Shown: in pieces, positions 54,321-62,864 of the stretch
How positions within the stretch are numbered: position 1 is the first letter of the stretch
How the letters are laid out: every line of letters begins with the position of its first letter
Source: Streptomyces sp. GSL17-111
Lineage (GTDB): Bacteria; Actinomycetota; Actinomycetes; Streptomycetales; Streptomycetaceae
DNA: 64,000 bases
Direction of reading: 5' to 3'
NCBI RefSeq assembly: GCF_037911585.1
Contig: NZ_JBAJNS010000001.1
Coordinates: forward strand, 3,280,001 to 3,344,000
Made by a program: the position numbers and the translations under genes
The notes under the pieces: generated by a model
Databases searched by the model: none
The model's input: the letters and a program-made list of their open reading frames with translations, nothing else
What the model was told of the DNA's origin: nothing

Positions 54321-56123
54321 GCAGCGAGCGACTCTGTCGGGGATCTTGAGGTTCTCGGGACGAGGGTTGGTTGCGCTTGGAACACTTCAGACGGTCCTGC
54401 GCAGTTCCGTCCTCCTGAGGTGATCAGTGTCCGTTCGTCCCCGGTCCGGTGCGGTAGTTCCCGAGCTCACAGCCCAGATGGCGCGGGCCAGCAACCCCAG
54501 TGGCACCACGGCGATGTGGGTACGTGATCACCTCGACGGACTCTGGAACGACAGGGACTTCGCCTCCTGGTACCCGCGCGACGGCCGCCCCGGACTCTCC
54601 CCGGCCCAGCTCGCCACGGTCTGTGTCCTGCAGTTCCTGCTCAACCTCTCCGACCGGCAGGCGGCCGAGGCGGTCCGGTGTCGTATCGACTTCACGTACG
54701 CCCTGGCCCTGGAGCTGGATGACCCCGGGTTCCACCACAGTGTGCTGACGGACTTCCGTGATCGTCTGTGCGAGGACGACCGCGCGGACCAGCTCCTTTC
54801 CCTGTCGTTGGAGCGGATGCGGGAGGCCGGCATGGTCACTGAGCGCGGGAGGCAGCGCACCGACTCCACCCAGGTCCTGGCCGCCGCGCGGGACCTGTCC
54901 CGTCTGGAGCTGGTCCTCGAAGCAGTACGCGCGGCCCTGGAAGAAGCCACCCAACGGGCACCTGACATCCTCGACGGTCTGGTGGATGCGGAGTGGGCCA
55001 CCCGCTACGGGCGTCCGGTCCGGCTCCCCAGCCAGCCCAGTCACCCTGCCACCCGGCTCAAGCAGGCGGGAGCCGACGCCCGGAGGCTCCTCGAGCGCCT
55101 ACCGCCGCACCGGCGCGGTCCTCGCGCGGAAACGCTGCGACAGATCGTCGTGCAGAACTTCCTCCTCGACGCCCGTGGCGGGATACGCCCGCGCACCGAG
55201 AAGGACGGACAGCCCAAAGGCGCCATGCGGATCGTCACGCCCTACGACCGCGAGACCCGCCGGGCCATCCGGGGCAACACCCGCTGGAGCGGCTACCTGG
55301 TCCACGTCACCGAGACCTGCGGGACCGACGATGCACAGGCCAACCTGATCACGGACATCGCCACCACCAGGCCGACCCGGGACACCGAGGCCCTCCCCGG
55401 CATCCACACCCGACTGAGTGACCGCCGGCTACTGCCCCGGCAACACCTGCTCGACGGCGGCTACCTCTCCGTCTCGCTGCTGCACCGCTCCCTACACGAC
55501 CACCAGGTCGAACTCGTCGGCCCGGTCAAGGCCAGCGGGGCCTGGCAGAACAAGGGACAGGCCGGCTTCAACCGCGACGACTTCACCATCGACTTCGACC
55601 AGCGCAAGGTCACCTGCCCCAACGGCGAGACCAGCCACATCTGGCTCGAGCCACCAGCCATGGCGCCCTACACCGTGGCCCGGTTCCACCCACACCAGTG
55701 CGACTCGTGCCCCGACCGGCCCGCCTGCACCCGTGGCACCGCCGCCCGCACCGTGAACTTCCTCCCCCGCCACCTGCACGAACTGCAAGCCCAGAACCGC
55801 GCGGACCAGCAAGACTCCCAGTGGAGAAGGCTCTACGCCACCCGGTCCGGAGTCGAAGGCACCATCTGCGAGTTCATCAACGGACACCGGGCCCGCCGCA
55901 GCCGCTACCACGGCCACCGCAAGACACACGTGCAGCACGTCCTGACCGGCATCGCCATCAACATTGAACGCCTCGCCTCACGCACTACCCGACACCCCCA
56001 CCGCCCCCGAGGCCCCACGAGCTTTCAGCAGTACCTCGACGCACGCGGCCTGACCTGGGAGTGCTGGTGGCGACAAGGCAAATGAGCCGCCCGCACAAGA
56101 TCCCCGACAGAGTCGCTCACTGC
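54321..56123. mobile_element. IS1182-family insertion sequence
   Basis: An 1803-bp element with 28-bp terminal inverted repeats at 54321-54348 and 56096-56123 that differ at one base (GCAGCGAGCGACTCTGTCGG on the left). One transposase gene lies inside. GTGG occurs at 56124-56127 and at 54313-54316, four bases outside the left repeat, so a clean target duplication is not certain. The element separates a probable ribosome-binding site from the HNH gene start. Confidence 0.88.
54427..56085 (+). CDS. IS1182-family transposase
   Basis: Transposase of 552 residues from the GTG at 54427; internal starts are possible. An N-terminal part binds DNA (LATVCVLQFLLNLSDRQAAE). The DDE core has RQRTDSTQVLAAARDL, LLDGGYLSVSLLH and RSGVEGTICEFINGHRARRS. 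A zinc cluster is present: CDSCPDRPACTRGTA. The frame is intact, so the element may still be active. GTG start with only a weak ribosome-binding site. Confidence 0.9.
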   Translation: MSVRPRSGAVVPELTAQMARASNPSGTTAMWVRDHLDGLWNDRDFASWYPRDGRPGLSPAQLATVCVLQFLLNLSDRQAAEAVRCRIDFTYALALELDDPGFHHSVLTDFRDRLCEDDRADQLLSLSLERMREAGMVTERGRQRTDSTQVLAAARDLSRLELVLEAVRAALEEATQRAPDILDGLVDAEWATRYGRPVRLPSQPSHPATRLKQAGADARRLLERLPPHRRGPRAETLRQIVVQNFLLDARGGIRPRTEKDGQPKGAMRIVTPYDRETRRAIRGNTRWSGYLVHVTETCGTDDAQANLITDIATTRPTRDTEALPGIHTRLSDRRLLPRQHLLDGGYLSVSLLHRSLHDHQVELVGPVKASGAWQNKGQAGFNRDDFTIDFDQRKVTCPNGETSHIWLEPPAMAPYTVARFHPHQCDSCPDRPACTRGTAARTVNFLPRHLHELQAQNRADQQDSQWRRLYATRSGVEGTICEFINGHRARRSRYHGHRKTHVQHVLTGIAINIERLASRTTRHPHRPRGPTSFQQYLDARGLTWECWWRQGK

Positions 56124-56130
56124 GTGGTTG

Positions 56131-57117
56131 ATGTTGGCGCTGGGTGACAGCCGAGAGCACGCTGGGAACGACGGATATGACGACAGTGCGTCTCAGCACT
56201 ACAGCTGGGACAGTACTGTTCAGAACCACTCCCGTGTGGCAGTGGGGGACGTGATAGCCCTGTGGGACAGGAAAGAGCTCATCGGCGTTTCGGTGATAGA
56301 GGCTATCGACACCGCGACTGCCGAGAAGACGCTGTACTCCTGTCCGCAGTGCGGGAAGGCCGACATCAAGCGGCGTCAGCGGGAGAAGCCAGCGTACCGC
56401 TGCGGCAAATGCGGTCACCTCTTTCCCGCGCCGCGTCAGAGCGCCAGGCCAGTGACCACCTACCGGTCTGCGCATGGCAAGCGATGGATGAACGGTCGCG
56501 GTCTGCTCTCGGGCCCAGAGCTTCGGTCTCTTTGCGATGCTCCGAAGTCGCAGCTGAGTATGCGTCCTGCCCGATGGGAGCGGCTGCGGCAGGCGCTTCT
56601 TGACGCCACCGGCCAGACCAGCAACGTCAAGGACATAGCCGCAGCCGTTCGCCTGGCCATAGCAGGGGGCCACAGGCAGTCGCTTGTGCGAACACGCGTT
56701 GGCCAAGAGGCGTTCCGTAAACGGCTGCTGCGAGAGCAGGGCGAAGTATGCGCCTTCACGGGCCCCACACCGCCTCCCGCCCTGGAAGCAGCTCACCTCT
56801 ACAGCTATGCCGAGAGCGGTGAGCACCATGACTATGGCGGACTGCTACTGCGCCGTGACATCCACAGGCTCTTCGACCTTGGCCTTATCGCAGTGGACAC
56901 GGTCTCCGGAACCCTGGATGTCGCCTCGAGTCTTGACCACTTTCCGTACTACGCGCAGCTTCATGGTCGGCCTCTGGCGGTACGGCTACGACCGGAACAC
57001 GAGGTCTGGCTCGATACCCATTGGCTCAGCAGGCGACCACAGGCGTGGCAGACGGGCACTGCGCCGTACTGCTCGACGGGGCCTCAGCCAAGCGACGCCG
57101 GTGGTCTCGGCGCGTGA
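56131..57117 (+). CDS. HNH endonuclease with zinc ribbon and possible modified-base-reading domain
   Basis: Protein of about 328 residues. The first 70 resemble EVE/PUA-like readers (YSWDSTVQNHSRVAVGDVIA, LWDRKELIGVSVIEAI). A four-Cys zinc ribbon follows (CPQCGKADIK...CGKCGHLF). The HNH core is at about 205-275: CAFTGPTPPPALEAAHLYSY and GGLLLRRDIHRLFDLGLIAV. This layout suits an enzyme that cuts DNA with modified bases. The IS ends eight bases upstream, so the original ribosome-binding site is separated from the start. TTG at 56128 directly before the ATG is another start. Expression may now depend on read-through from the IS. Confidence 0.75.
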   Translation: MLALGDSREHAGNDGYDDSASQHYSWDSTVQNHSRVAVGDVIALWDRKELIGVSVIEAIDTATAEKTLYSCPQCGKADIKRRQREKPAYRCGKCGHLFPAPRQSARPVTTYRSAHGKRWMNGRGLLSGPELRSLCDAPKSQLSMRPARWERLRQALLDATGQTSNVKDIAAAVRLAIAGGHRQSLVRTRVGQEAFRKRLLREQGEVCAFTGPTPPPALEAAHLYSYAESGEHHDYGGLLLRRDIHRLFDLGLIAVDTVSGTLDVASSLDHFPYYAQLHGRPLAVRLRPEHEVWLDTHWLSRRPQAWQTGTAPYCSTGPQPSDAGGLGA

Positions 57118-57246
57118 GCGATGCGTGAGCGGACGGGTAGGCATTCGCTGGACTCGGGCATCACGTGTGAGATCCCGGCAAGCTTCTGACCAGGCAAAAC
57201 CGGACCGACTATGATGACGGATCACCATCTGTCACGATCTTGCAGG

Positions 57247-57288
57247 CTCGTAATGCGTAGGTCGAGGGTTCGAATTCCCTTGAGCCGG
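57247..57288 (+). repeat. Right attachment-site remnant of tRNA-Thr
   Basis: CTCGTAATGCGTAGGTC is identical to the anticodon-side half of the tRNA-Thr at 27201. The T-arm part has one extra A and one substitution, and the acceptor end reads GAGCCGG instead of AGGCGG. It cannot fold as a tRNA. It marks the right junction of the island or of an older one. Confidence 0.7.
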
Positions 57289-57329
57289 ACCCTGCTGCTG
57301 AATCGTCCCCTGCGGCCCCGGCGGATCAG

Positions 57330-57720
57330 CGCCGCCGGTGACCCCGTCCGGCGGGCGGGGCCGGGCCGAGAACGTGTCGGAGGAGGTCCTGAACTCCATC
57401 GCCCGGGTGCTCCGGATGAGCGAGATCCAACGCTGTACCTGTGTCAGCTGGCCGGGACGCAGGCGGTCCTGTCGCCTGCGGCGATCCCGGCCGAAGTGGA
57501 GAACATGCGCCCCTTCGTGGAGAGCCGGTCGCCGCATCGTTTTGGCCTGGGGCCCGTTGGAATGTGGGGCCTGCACGGCCGGACCGTCAACGGTTGCGCA
57601 GCGTCCCACGGGAGAGGGCCGGGGGAGCCGACCGTCCTCCGGGCCGACTGCAGCGGCGCAACCATGCCCATCAGCACCCGGGTCGGGCTGAGTTTCGCTA
57701 CTCTCCCCTGCGGGTGGGAC
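57330..57720 (+). pseudogene. Possible remnant of an HTH (MmyB-like) regulator
   Basis: Fragments in different frames look like parts of one regulator: SEEVLNSIARVLRMSE (57370 region), YLCQLAGTQ (57435 region), then IPAEVENMRPFVESRSPHRF (57485 region) and WNV a little further. MmyB-like regulators have this order: HTH end, Leu-rich linker, then PxxHxF...WNxxAWN. Several frameshifts would be needed, so the gene is dead if this reading is right. The rest of 57118-57739 shows nothing else apart from the attachment repeat. Confidence 0.35.
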
Positions 57721-57739
57721 GGCACTCCGGGAGCGGGCG

Positions 57740-58990
57740 ATGGACAACGAGATCCAGCTGATCAGTGACGGTGACGGACTGGCGGTGATCGGGGACGCGG
57801 CGGACGTCGAGCGCTTCCTCGCCACGGAAGGGCTGCCGTCGACGGACCTCGGGCTGCAGCGGCTCACGTCCGCCCTAGGCGCGGGGTCCGTGCTCGCCGA
57901 GGCGGGCTCGGGGGCCGCTGCCCACTCCGGTCGCTGGGTGAAGCTGACGCGGGAGTCGGCGGAGCAGGTCAAGACCTACGGGCTGAGGGAGAACGCGAAG
58001 AACGGTCTCGCCACCGGCGTCGTGAAGGGGCCGGGTGGTCAGGTCAAGGGATTCGTCGAGTTCGTGAAGAGGCCGGGGTCGCTGCTGCCCAACCCGGCCA
58101 CGCTGGCCAACGCCGCACGGCTCATGGCGCAGATCGCGATGCAGCAGACCATGGACGAGATAGCCGACTACCTCGCCACGATCGACGCCAAGGTCGACGA
58201 CGTGCTCCGGGCCCAGAAAGACGCCGTTCTGGCCCGCATGATCGGCGTGGGCTACGTCGTCGAGGAGGCCATGACCCTGCGCGAGGCGCGGGGCGGGGTG
58301 GACGAGGTCACGTGGTCGAAGGTGCAGTTCGCGCCGACTACGATCGCGGATACCCAGGCGTACGCGTTGCGCCAACTTGACGCACTCGCGGAGAAGATGG
58401 AGCGCGAGACCACGATCGGAGAGCTCGCCACGACGGCTGAGGAGGCTCGGCGCGCAGTGCGGGAGTGGCTCGCTGTTCTGGCTCGCTGCTTGCACCTGCA
58501 GGACGCCGTCGCCGTGCTCGAACTCGACCGGGTACGGGACGATTCCCCGGAGGGGCTGGACGGACATCGCCTGGGGCTGAACGCCGCCCGGCGGGACCGG
58601 TTGGATCACATCGCCCGGTGCACCGGGCGGCTGATCGCCAGGATGGAGGCGGCGGCCGGCACGGCGAACGCGAAGGTGCTGCTGCACCCGGCCAAGTACC
58701 CGGCGGTCGTCCGGTCGAGCAACGATGTCGCGACCTGCGTCTACGAGTTCAACGGGCGCCTCGGAATCGAGTCCGGTCGTCGGTCGTCGGAGGCGAGACG
58801 TTGGGTGGACGCGGCGTCGGAGGCGAGGGACAGGGCACTCGAAACAGGAGCGAAGGGCTTCGGGGCCGCCAGAAGTCTCGGTATCGAGACCCTGGACCGT
58901 GCCGGTGCTGTCGGGGGCAGGCTGTCCGGCGGCCTCGCCGAGCGGGCGCGCCGTCGCCGGGGGGCGCAGGGGCGTGACGAGGAAGGCTGA
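57740..58990 (+). CDS. Unknown 416-residue protein
   Basis: Not recognised. It starts with ATG after GGGAGCGGGCG. The first 110 residues are beta/alpha mixed (NEIQLISDGDGLAVIGDAAD). A hydrophobic stretch around 125-145 (LANAARLMAQIAMQQTMDEI) precedes a long, mostly helical region. The C-terminus is basic (RARRRRGAQGRDEEG). I recall similar hypothetical proteins in streptomycetes but no function. It lies just outside the island, upstream of the vapBC and TOPRIM genes. Confidence 0.7.
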   Translation: MDNEIQLISDGDGLAVIGDAADVERFLATEGLPSTDLGLQRLTSALGAGSVLAEAGSGAAAHSGRWVKLTRESAEQVKTYGLRENAKNGLATGVVKGPGGQVKGFVEFVKRPGSLLPNPATLANAARLMAQIAMQQTMDEIADYLATIDAKVDDVLRAQKDAVLARMIGVGYVVEEAMTLREARGGVDEVTWSKVQFAPTTIADTQAYALRQLDALAEKMERETTIGELATTAEEARRAVREWLAVLARCLHLQDAVAVLELDRVRDDSPEGLDGHRLGLNAARRDRLDHIARCTGRLIARMEAAAGTANAKVLLHPAKYPAVVRSSNDVATCVYEFNGRLGIESGRRSSEARRWVDAASEARDRALETGAKGFGAARSLGIETLDRAGAVGGRLSGGLAERARRRRGAQGRDEEG

Positions 58991-59046
58991 CCTTCACCGA
59001 CCGGGCGGAATCAGGCGGTCGCGTGCCCAGCAGGGCGCTGTGGTCA

Positions 59047-59721
59047 TCACCGGTCGGCGGTGCCGGGTGGGACGCCCCACTCGGCGGGTTGGCCGGTGAG
59101 TGACGCGATCATGTCGAAGTTCCCGTCGTAGTGCAGGAGCGTCAGCCGGTTCAGCTTCGCGGTGGCGGCGATGAGGAGGGCGGGCGGGGAGAGTGCACGG
59201 TGGGCTCCCCCGGCGAGCGCAAGCCGCTGCACCTCCAATGCGCGGATGCAGGTGTCGTCGTCCGAGCGCAGGTAGTCGAAGGCGTGGAGCCACGTGCTGA
59301 TGCGCACCGCCTCGGCACCGTCCCGCGCCGAGTGGATCATCTCGTACGCGGTGGGTTGGCACACCGCGAGCAGGGAGCGCTCGTGCAGTGGCGTGAGGAC
59401 GTCTCTCACGTCAGGTTTCGTCCAACGGGCCAGCGCGGACTTGTCGATCAGGTAGCGGTCCTGCATCAGGCGGCGCGGCCCGCGTCGTCTCCGTTGCCGC
59501 GCTTGAGGGGTGCAGTCGGCGTTGCGGGGGCCGGTCGCCGCGAGGATGTCGCTGAAGTCGAGATCGTCGGCGTCCATGGCGTCGAAGAGCTTTTGCCGGA
59601 GGTGGCGCTTGACGGCGTCCTCCATGGCGAGGCGCACCGCCTTGGCCTTCGTCTTCGTGCCGAAGATGCGCATGGCTTCGGTGACCATCGCCTCGTCGAG
59701 GTCGATGACGGTCCTGGTCAC
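59047..59721 (-). CDS. vapBC: VapB antitoxin and VapC toxin fused by a frameshift
   Basis: One 224-residue frame holds both proteins of a type II toxin-antitoxin pair. Residues 1-70 are a VapB-like antitoxin (MTRTVIDLDEAMVTEAMRIF, KAVRLAMEDAVKRHL). A junction of basic residues (about 70-85) follows. In the neighbouring frame this junction reads KRGNGDDAGRAA and then a TGA overlapping the VapC ATG at 59466, so one extra base has removed the antitoxin stop. The PIN domain has Asp in DRYLIDKSALARW and Glu in PTAYEMIHSA. The usual third Asp before LLIAATA is Ala (SPPALLIAATA), so the RNase is probably inactive. Confidence 0.75.
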   Translation of the reverse strand: MTRTVIDLDEAMVTEAMRIFGTKTKAKAVRLAMEDAVKRHLRQKLFDAMDADDLDFSDILAATGPRNADCTPQARQRRRRGPRRLMQDRYLIDKSALARWTKPDVRDVLTPLHERSLLAVCQPTAYEMIHSARDGAEAVRISTWLHAFDYLRSDDDTCIRALEVQRLALAGGAHRALSPPALLIAATAKLNRLTLLHYDGNFDMIASLTGQPAEWGVPPGTADR

Positions 59722-59755
59722 GTTCGGGAGGGGCGGAGGAGCAGGCCCGGATGGG

Positions 59756-60373
59756 TCAGAGGGTGGTGAGGAGGGAGGTGAGGGGGGTGGGGGTGCGGTC
59801 GGGGTCGAGGGCCTCGACGAGGACGCGGCCGTAGTGGATCTTGCGACCCTTCTTCGTGCCGAGGAAGCGCCGCAGTTGCTGGGACGCGGGGCGGCCCTGC
59901 TGCGCCGGTTGGCGCAGGAACGTGTGGAGGGCGCGGTCGTCGCCCTGGGCTCGGACGAGCTCCGTGACCCGGCGGGTGCCGAGTGCGCGGATCAGTTCGT
60001 CCTCCAGGTCGGCCGCGCAGACGAAGACGTCGCGCTTGGGCGCCTCGGCGCGTTGCCAGGCGCGCGCGTAGTACGGGCGCTCCGCCTCGTCGCACAGGCC
60101 GGTCAGCCGCAGGCCGAGGCCGGGTGCCCCGAGGAGGGTCGCGTAGCGGCCGACGCTCATGGCCCCGCCCATGGGCAGGACGCACACGCCTTCGGCGGCG
60201 AGGTCCCGGCCGTGGCGGGTGGCCAGCGCGCCGACCGCCGCGGCGTCGCTCGGGCCTTCGAGGAGGACGACCGTCCGCACGGGCAGCCGTGCGGCCAGCT
60301 CCTGGGCCGGGTCGCCGGGGCCTCCGGCGGCCCAGGCGGTGACCGCCTGCCGGAACGCGTCCATGTCAGTCAT
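59756..60373 (-). CDS. TOPRIM-domain protein (OLD-like)
   Basis: A 205-residue protein. The TOPRIM start is RTVVLLEGPSDAAAVGALAT with the conserved Glu, and the D-x-E pair is in LTGLCDEAE. VLPMGGAMSVGRYATLLG lies between, as in OLD-family nucleases and DUF4435-like proteins. It lacks an ATPase domain, so it may work with a partner or be a stand-alone metal-dependent nuclease or RNA/DNA-processing enzyme. It follows vapBC on the same strand but is separately spaced. Confidence 0.72.
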   Translation of the reverse strand: MTDMDAFRQAVTAWAAGGPGDPAQELAARLPVRTVVLLEGPSDAAAVGALATRHGRDLAAEGVCVLPMGGAMSVGRYATLLGAPGLGLRLTGLCDEAERPYYARAWQRAEAPKRDVFVCAADLEDELIRALGTRRVTELVRAQGDDRALHTFLRQPAQQGRPASQQLRRFLGTKKGRKIHYGRVLVEALDPDRTPTPLTSLLTTL

Positions 60374-60491
60374 GAGACGAGTGTCCGCCTTTTCCGGACG
60401 CCACCGGTAGGGGATTTCCGGGAGGTGGCGGGAGCCTCCCGGGGGCGTGGTCGGAGGAGGGTCAGGAATGGCGTAGGGTGGTGTTCACCGA

Positions 60492-60565
60492 CGCGGGGTG
60501 GAGCAGCTCGGTAGCTCGCTGGGCTCATAACCCAGAGGTCGCAGGTTCAAATCCTGTCCCCGCTA
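60492..60565 (+). tRNA. Initiator tRNA-fMet (CAT)
   Basis: A 74-base cloverleaf. The acceptor CGCGGGG/CCCCGC leaves position 1 (C) unpaired with T, the initiator hallmark. The anticodon stem has three consecutive G-C pairs (CTGGG-CTCATAA-CCCAG), with CAT at 60536-60538. The T-arm is GCAGG-TTCAAAT-CCTGT. A strong terminator follows. Confidence 0.96.
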
Positions 60566-60572
60566 CTGGCCG

Positions 60573-60604
60573 AAATGGCCCGGCGCATCAGCGCCGGGCC
60601 ATTT
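60573..60604 (+). terminator. Terminator after tRNA-fMet
   Basis: A perfect 14-bp stem, AAATGGCCCGGCGC with its complement, a 4-base loop (ATCA) and a trailing T-run (ATTTT) form a classic Rho-independent terminator. Confidence 0.9.
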
Positions 60605-60691
60605 TGCTGTTCCGGTGCATGCCGGGCGGTGTCGGCGTCGTACCGGGCCGGCGCCGGTGCGGTCGGCGGGCCACCGTGGTCGTGCGGAGGC

Positions 60692-61969
60692 TCACCAGCC
60701 GAGCCCTGCCCGGGCGAGCCGGTCCAGCGCTTCGTCGAGTACGTGCCCCGGCTGCCCCACGAACAGACGCACATACGGGCTCGACGTACCGGCCCCCCGG
60801 GGCGGTGTGTTGGGCGTACCGGTCATGCTGCCCGCACCCGGTATGACTCCGGCGGCCACGCACAACCGGCGGTAGTGCGCCTCCGTGCCGTCGCGTACGA
60901 AGCGAGCCGGTACCCGGAACCGCAGGTAGGCGCTGCACGTTCCGGCGTGCACGGCCTGCGGCGGAAAGCCGAGATCGCTGTGGAGACGGTCCGTGACCTG
61001 TCTGCGTGCCGAGGCGTACGCCCCACGCAGGTGGTGAAGGAAGGCGTTCGCCGCGTCCTTCTCCAGCCAGGCCGCCATGGCTGCCTGCAAGGGCAGTGCA
61101 CAGCCGTACGAGCGCTCCTGCGCGATCCGCGCCAGACCGACCAGGGTGGCCGGAGCGGCGGTGAGGGCCCCGATACCCCAGCCGTTGCAGTGGAACTGCT
61201 TGCCCAGCGTTCTGGTGGCCAGCCACGGAGCGGTGGTCCGCCGCATCTCCTCCACCAGGATCCGCAGCGCATTGGTGGGAGGATGGCCGGGGGTGTGGAT
61301 CGCGTAGTACGCGTCATCGATCAGGACGGCCGCGCGGTGCGTCGCGGCCGCTCTGATGATGCTCCTGACCCGGTCGGCCGCCCAGTCGGTGCCGGTCGGG
61401 TTGTGCTGGGGGTTGAGGACGAGGAGAACATCGCGCCCCGCCCGGTCCAGCATCGCCTCGATCTCCTCGACGTCCGGCTGCCACCCCTGGTCGGGGCGTA
61501 GGGAGTAGGAACGCAGCCGGTAGCCGAGTGGCGCGAGTACGCCGCCGTAGTCCCAGCCGGGGGAGGGAACGAGAGCCGTGGGCGTCGCGTCGGCCGTCCG
61601 GGTGCCACGGAGTAGCAGGCGGCCGAAGTCCGACATGGCGGCCCGCGTGCCACTCTGGCTCACGGCCACGTCGTACGGTGCGGCACCGGTCGGCGGCAGG
61701 TGGTGTGTCCGGGTGATGTAGGACCGCAGCACTTCGCGCAGGGCGGGCAGCCCGTAGGGGGACAAGGTGTAGCCGTGCGCGTGGGCGGGCACCTGCTCGG
61801 CGAGCGTCGCCGCCAGCCCGGGTGCGACGGCCTTCCACGTCTCACCCAGGCTCAGGTAGACGAGGTCGCGGGCGTCTCCTCCGTGCGCCTCGTAGCGCCG
61901 TATGAGGTGTGTGTCCTCGTGGTCGTTGGGAAGCCTGCCGCTGTCCAGGACCGACCGTGTGGGTTCCAT
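60692..61969 (-). CDS. PLP-dependent class I/II aminotransferase
   Basis: Protein of 425 residues from the ATG at 61969, with GGAGCGGAG upstream. VLNPQHNPTGTDW is the conserved NPxNPTG loop, IDDAYYAIH holds the Asp-x-x-Tyr that contacts PLP, and TRTLGKQFHCNGWGIG carries the Schiff-base Lys. YTLSPYGLPALREVLRSYI is the substrate-loop region. Its substrate is unknown. The N-acetyltransferase gene ends four bases before this start, so the two are co-transcribed with the amidase upstream. The set suggests a small amino-acid or amine pathway. Confidence 0.85.
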   Translation of the reverse strand: MEPTRSVLDSGRLPNDHEDTHLIRRYEAHGGDARDLVYLSLGETWKAVAPGLAATLAEQVPAHAHGYTLSPYGLPALREVLRSYITRTHHLPPTGAAPYDVAVSQSGTRAAMSDFGRLLLRGTRTADATPTALVPSPGWDYGGVLAPLGYRLRSYSLRPDQGWQPDVEEIEAMLDRAGRDVLLVLNPQHNPTGTDWAADRVRSIIRAAATHRAAVLIDDAYYAIHTPGHPPTNALRILVEEMRRTTAPWLATRTLGKQFHCNGWGIGALTAAPATLVGLARIAQERSYGCALPLQAAMAAWLEKDAANAFLHHLRGAYASARRQVTDRLHSDLGFPPQAVHAGTCSAYLRFRVPARFVRDGTEAHYRRLCVAAGVIPGAGSMTGTPNTPPRGAGTSSPYVRLFVGQPGHVLDEALDRLARAGLGW

Positions 61970-61973
61970 GCCG

Positions 61974-62864
61974 CTACTCCGCTCCGTTCGGTGCACGCTC
62001 TGGGAAAAGACACCTCAGGCCGGCGAGTTCGCGCGGGTTGAGCGCTATGCCGAAGTCGCGGAGAACGCCGGGGAGAGTGTCCCGGGTGACGTGTTCGGCC
62101 GCTTCCCCTGACGGAGTGACGCGCCTGAGGTGGTCGCCCCGCAGGTGGAGCCAGGTGTCGGCCGTCAGCCGTTGCAGCAGCGGTGCCGTGCGCAGCATGG
62201 ACCTCGGGTGGGTGCTCAGGAAGTGGTGGGCGACGGTGACGTCCATGGGCTGTCGCGGTTCGTGCGTGAACTCGTACAGGCACGTCCACCCGTCGGGCTT
62301 CAAGGCATCGACGCTCCACCGGAACCGGTCGTGGGCCACGACCCGGAATCTCCGGCCGTACTGCCTCACCTCCGCCCCGTCCCTGGCCGGCAGCGGGTCG
62401 AGGTAGCCGTCCGATCCGAAACCCACGTCGCACAGCCACTCCTCGTCCTGGATCCGCGCCTTGAGCAGCATGTGGGTACGCGGCCGCGGGCCCTCCCCGC
62501 CGAGCAGGACGCGGGCCGCGAGGCGCTCGACGGGCAGCCCCAGGCGTTCGAGCACAAGGGCGAAGAGCAGGTTGTGCTCGTGGCAACACCCTCCGCGTCG
62601 GTGTCGGCACAGCTTCTCCACGATCGCGCCGGGCTCCAGGCTCACCGGGACGCCCAGCACGAGGTCGATGTTGTCGAAGGGGATGGCGGCCAGGTGGGCG
62701 CGGTGCAGCGCGTGCACCGTGTGGAGGGTGGCTTGGGACGCCCCGGGGGTGGCGGCCTCCGGGAGGTCGCGCAGGCCCACGCGACGGAGGTAGGCGTTGA
62801 GATCCAGCCGCTCGGCTCCCCAGCCGGAAGCGGGTACGGCGTCTTGTCGGCTGACGGGTGTCAT
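61974..62864 (-). CDS. Arylamine N-acetyltransferase
   Basis: A 296-residue NAT-family enzyme from the ATG at 62864. The catalytic Cys94 is in HRRGGCCHEHN, where the residue before it is also Cys (usually aromatic). The His is in RPRTHMLL and the Asp in CDVGFGSDGYLDP, so the triad is complete. IPFDNIDLVLG is the conserved N-terminal stretch. NATs acetylate arylamines or, in ansamycin clusters, close amide bonds on polyketides. Its start overlaps the amidase stop (ATGA). Confidence 0.9.
   Translation of the reverse strand: MTPVSRQDAVPASGWGAERLDLNAYLRRVGLRDLPEAATPGASQATLHTVHALHRAHLAAIPFDNIDLVLGVPVSLEPGAIVEKLCRHRRGGCCHEHNLLFALVLERLGLPVERLAARVLLGGEGPRPRTHMLLKARIQDEEWLCDVGFGSDGYLDPLPARDGAEVRQYGRRFRVVAHDRFRWSVDALKPDGWTCLYEFTHEPRQPMDVTVAHHFLSTHPRSMLRTAPLLQRLTADTWLHLRGDHLRRVTPSGEAAEHVTRDTLPGVLRDFGIALNPRELAGLRCLFPERAPNGAE

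Larger units (their letters stand above)
27243..57288. mobile_element. Genomic island integrated at tRNA-Thr, partly decayed
   Basis: About 30 kb lie between the tRNA-Thr gene and the degenerate tRNA copy at 57.25 kb. They contain a tyrosine integrase remnant next to the tRNA, two insertion sequences, many frameshifted cargo genes and an intact defence module. No replication, transfer or excisionase gene was recognised, so the island is probably immobile now. The imperfect right repeat suggests either an old insertion or successive insertions at this site. Confidence 0.7.

Noticed and set aside
57247..57288. A second tRNA gene at the right junction
   Set aside because: The 5' half is absent, the T-arm has an extra base, and no acceptor pairing is possible. 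It is an attachment-site remnant.
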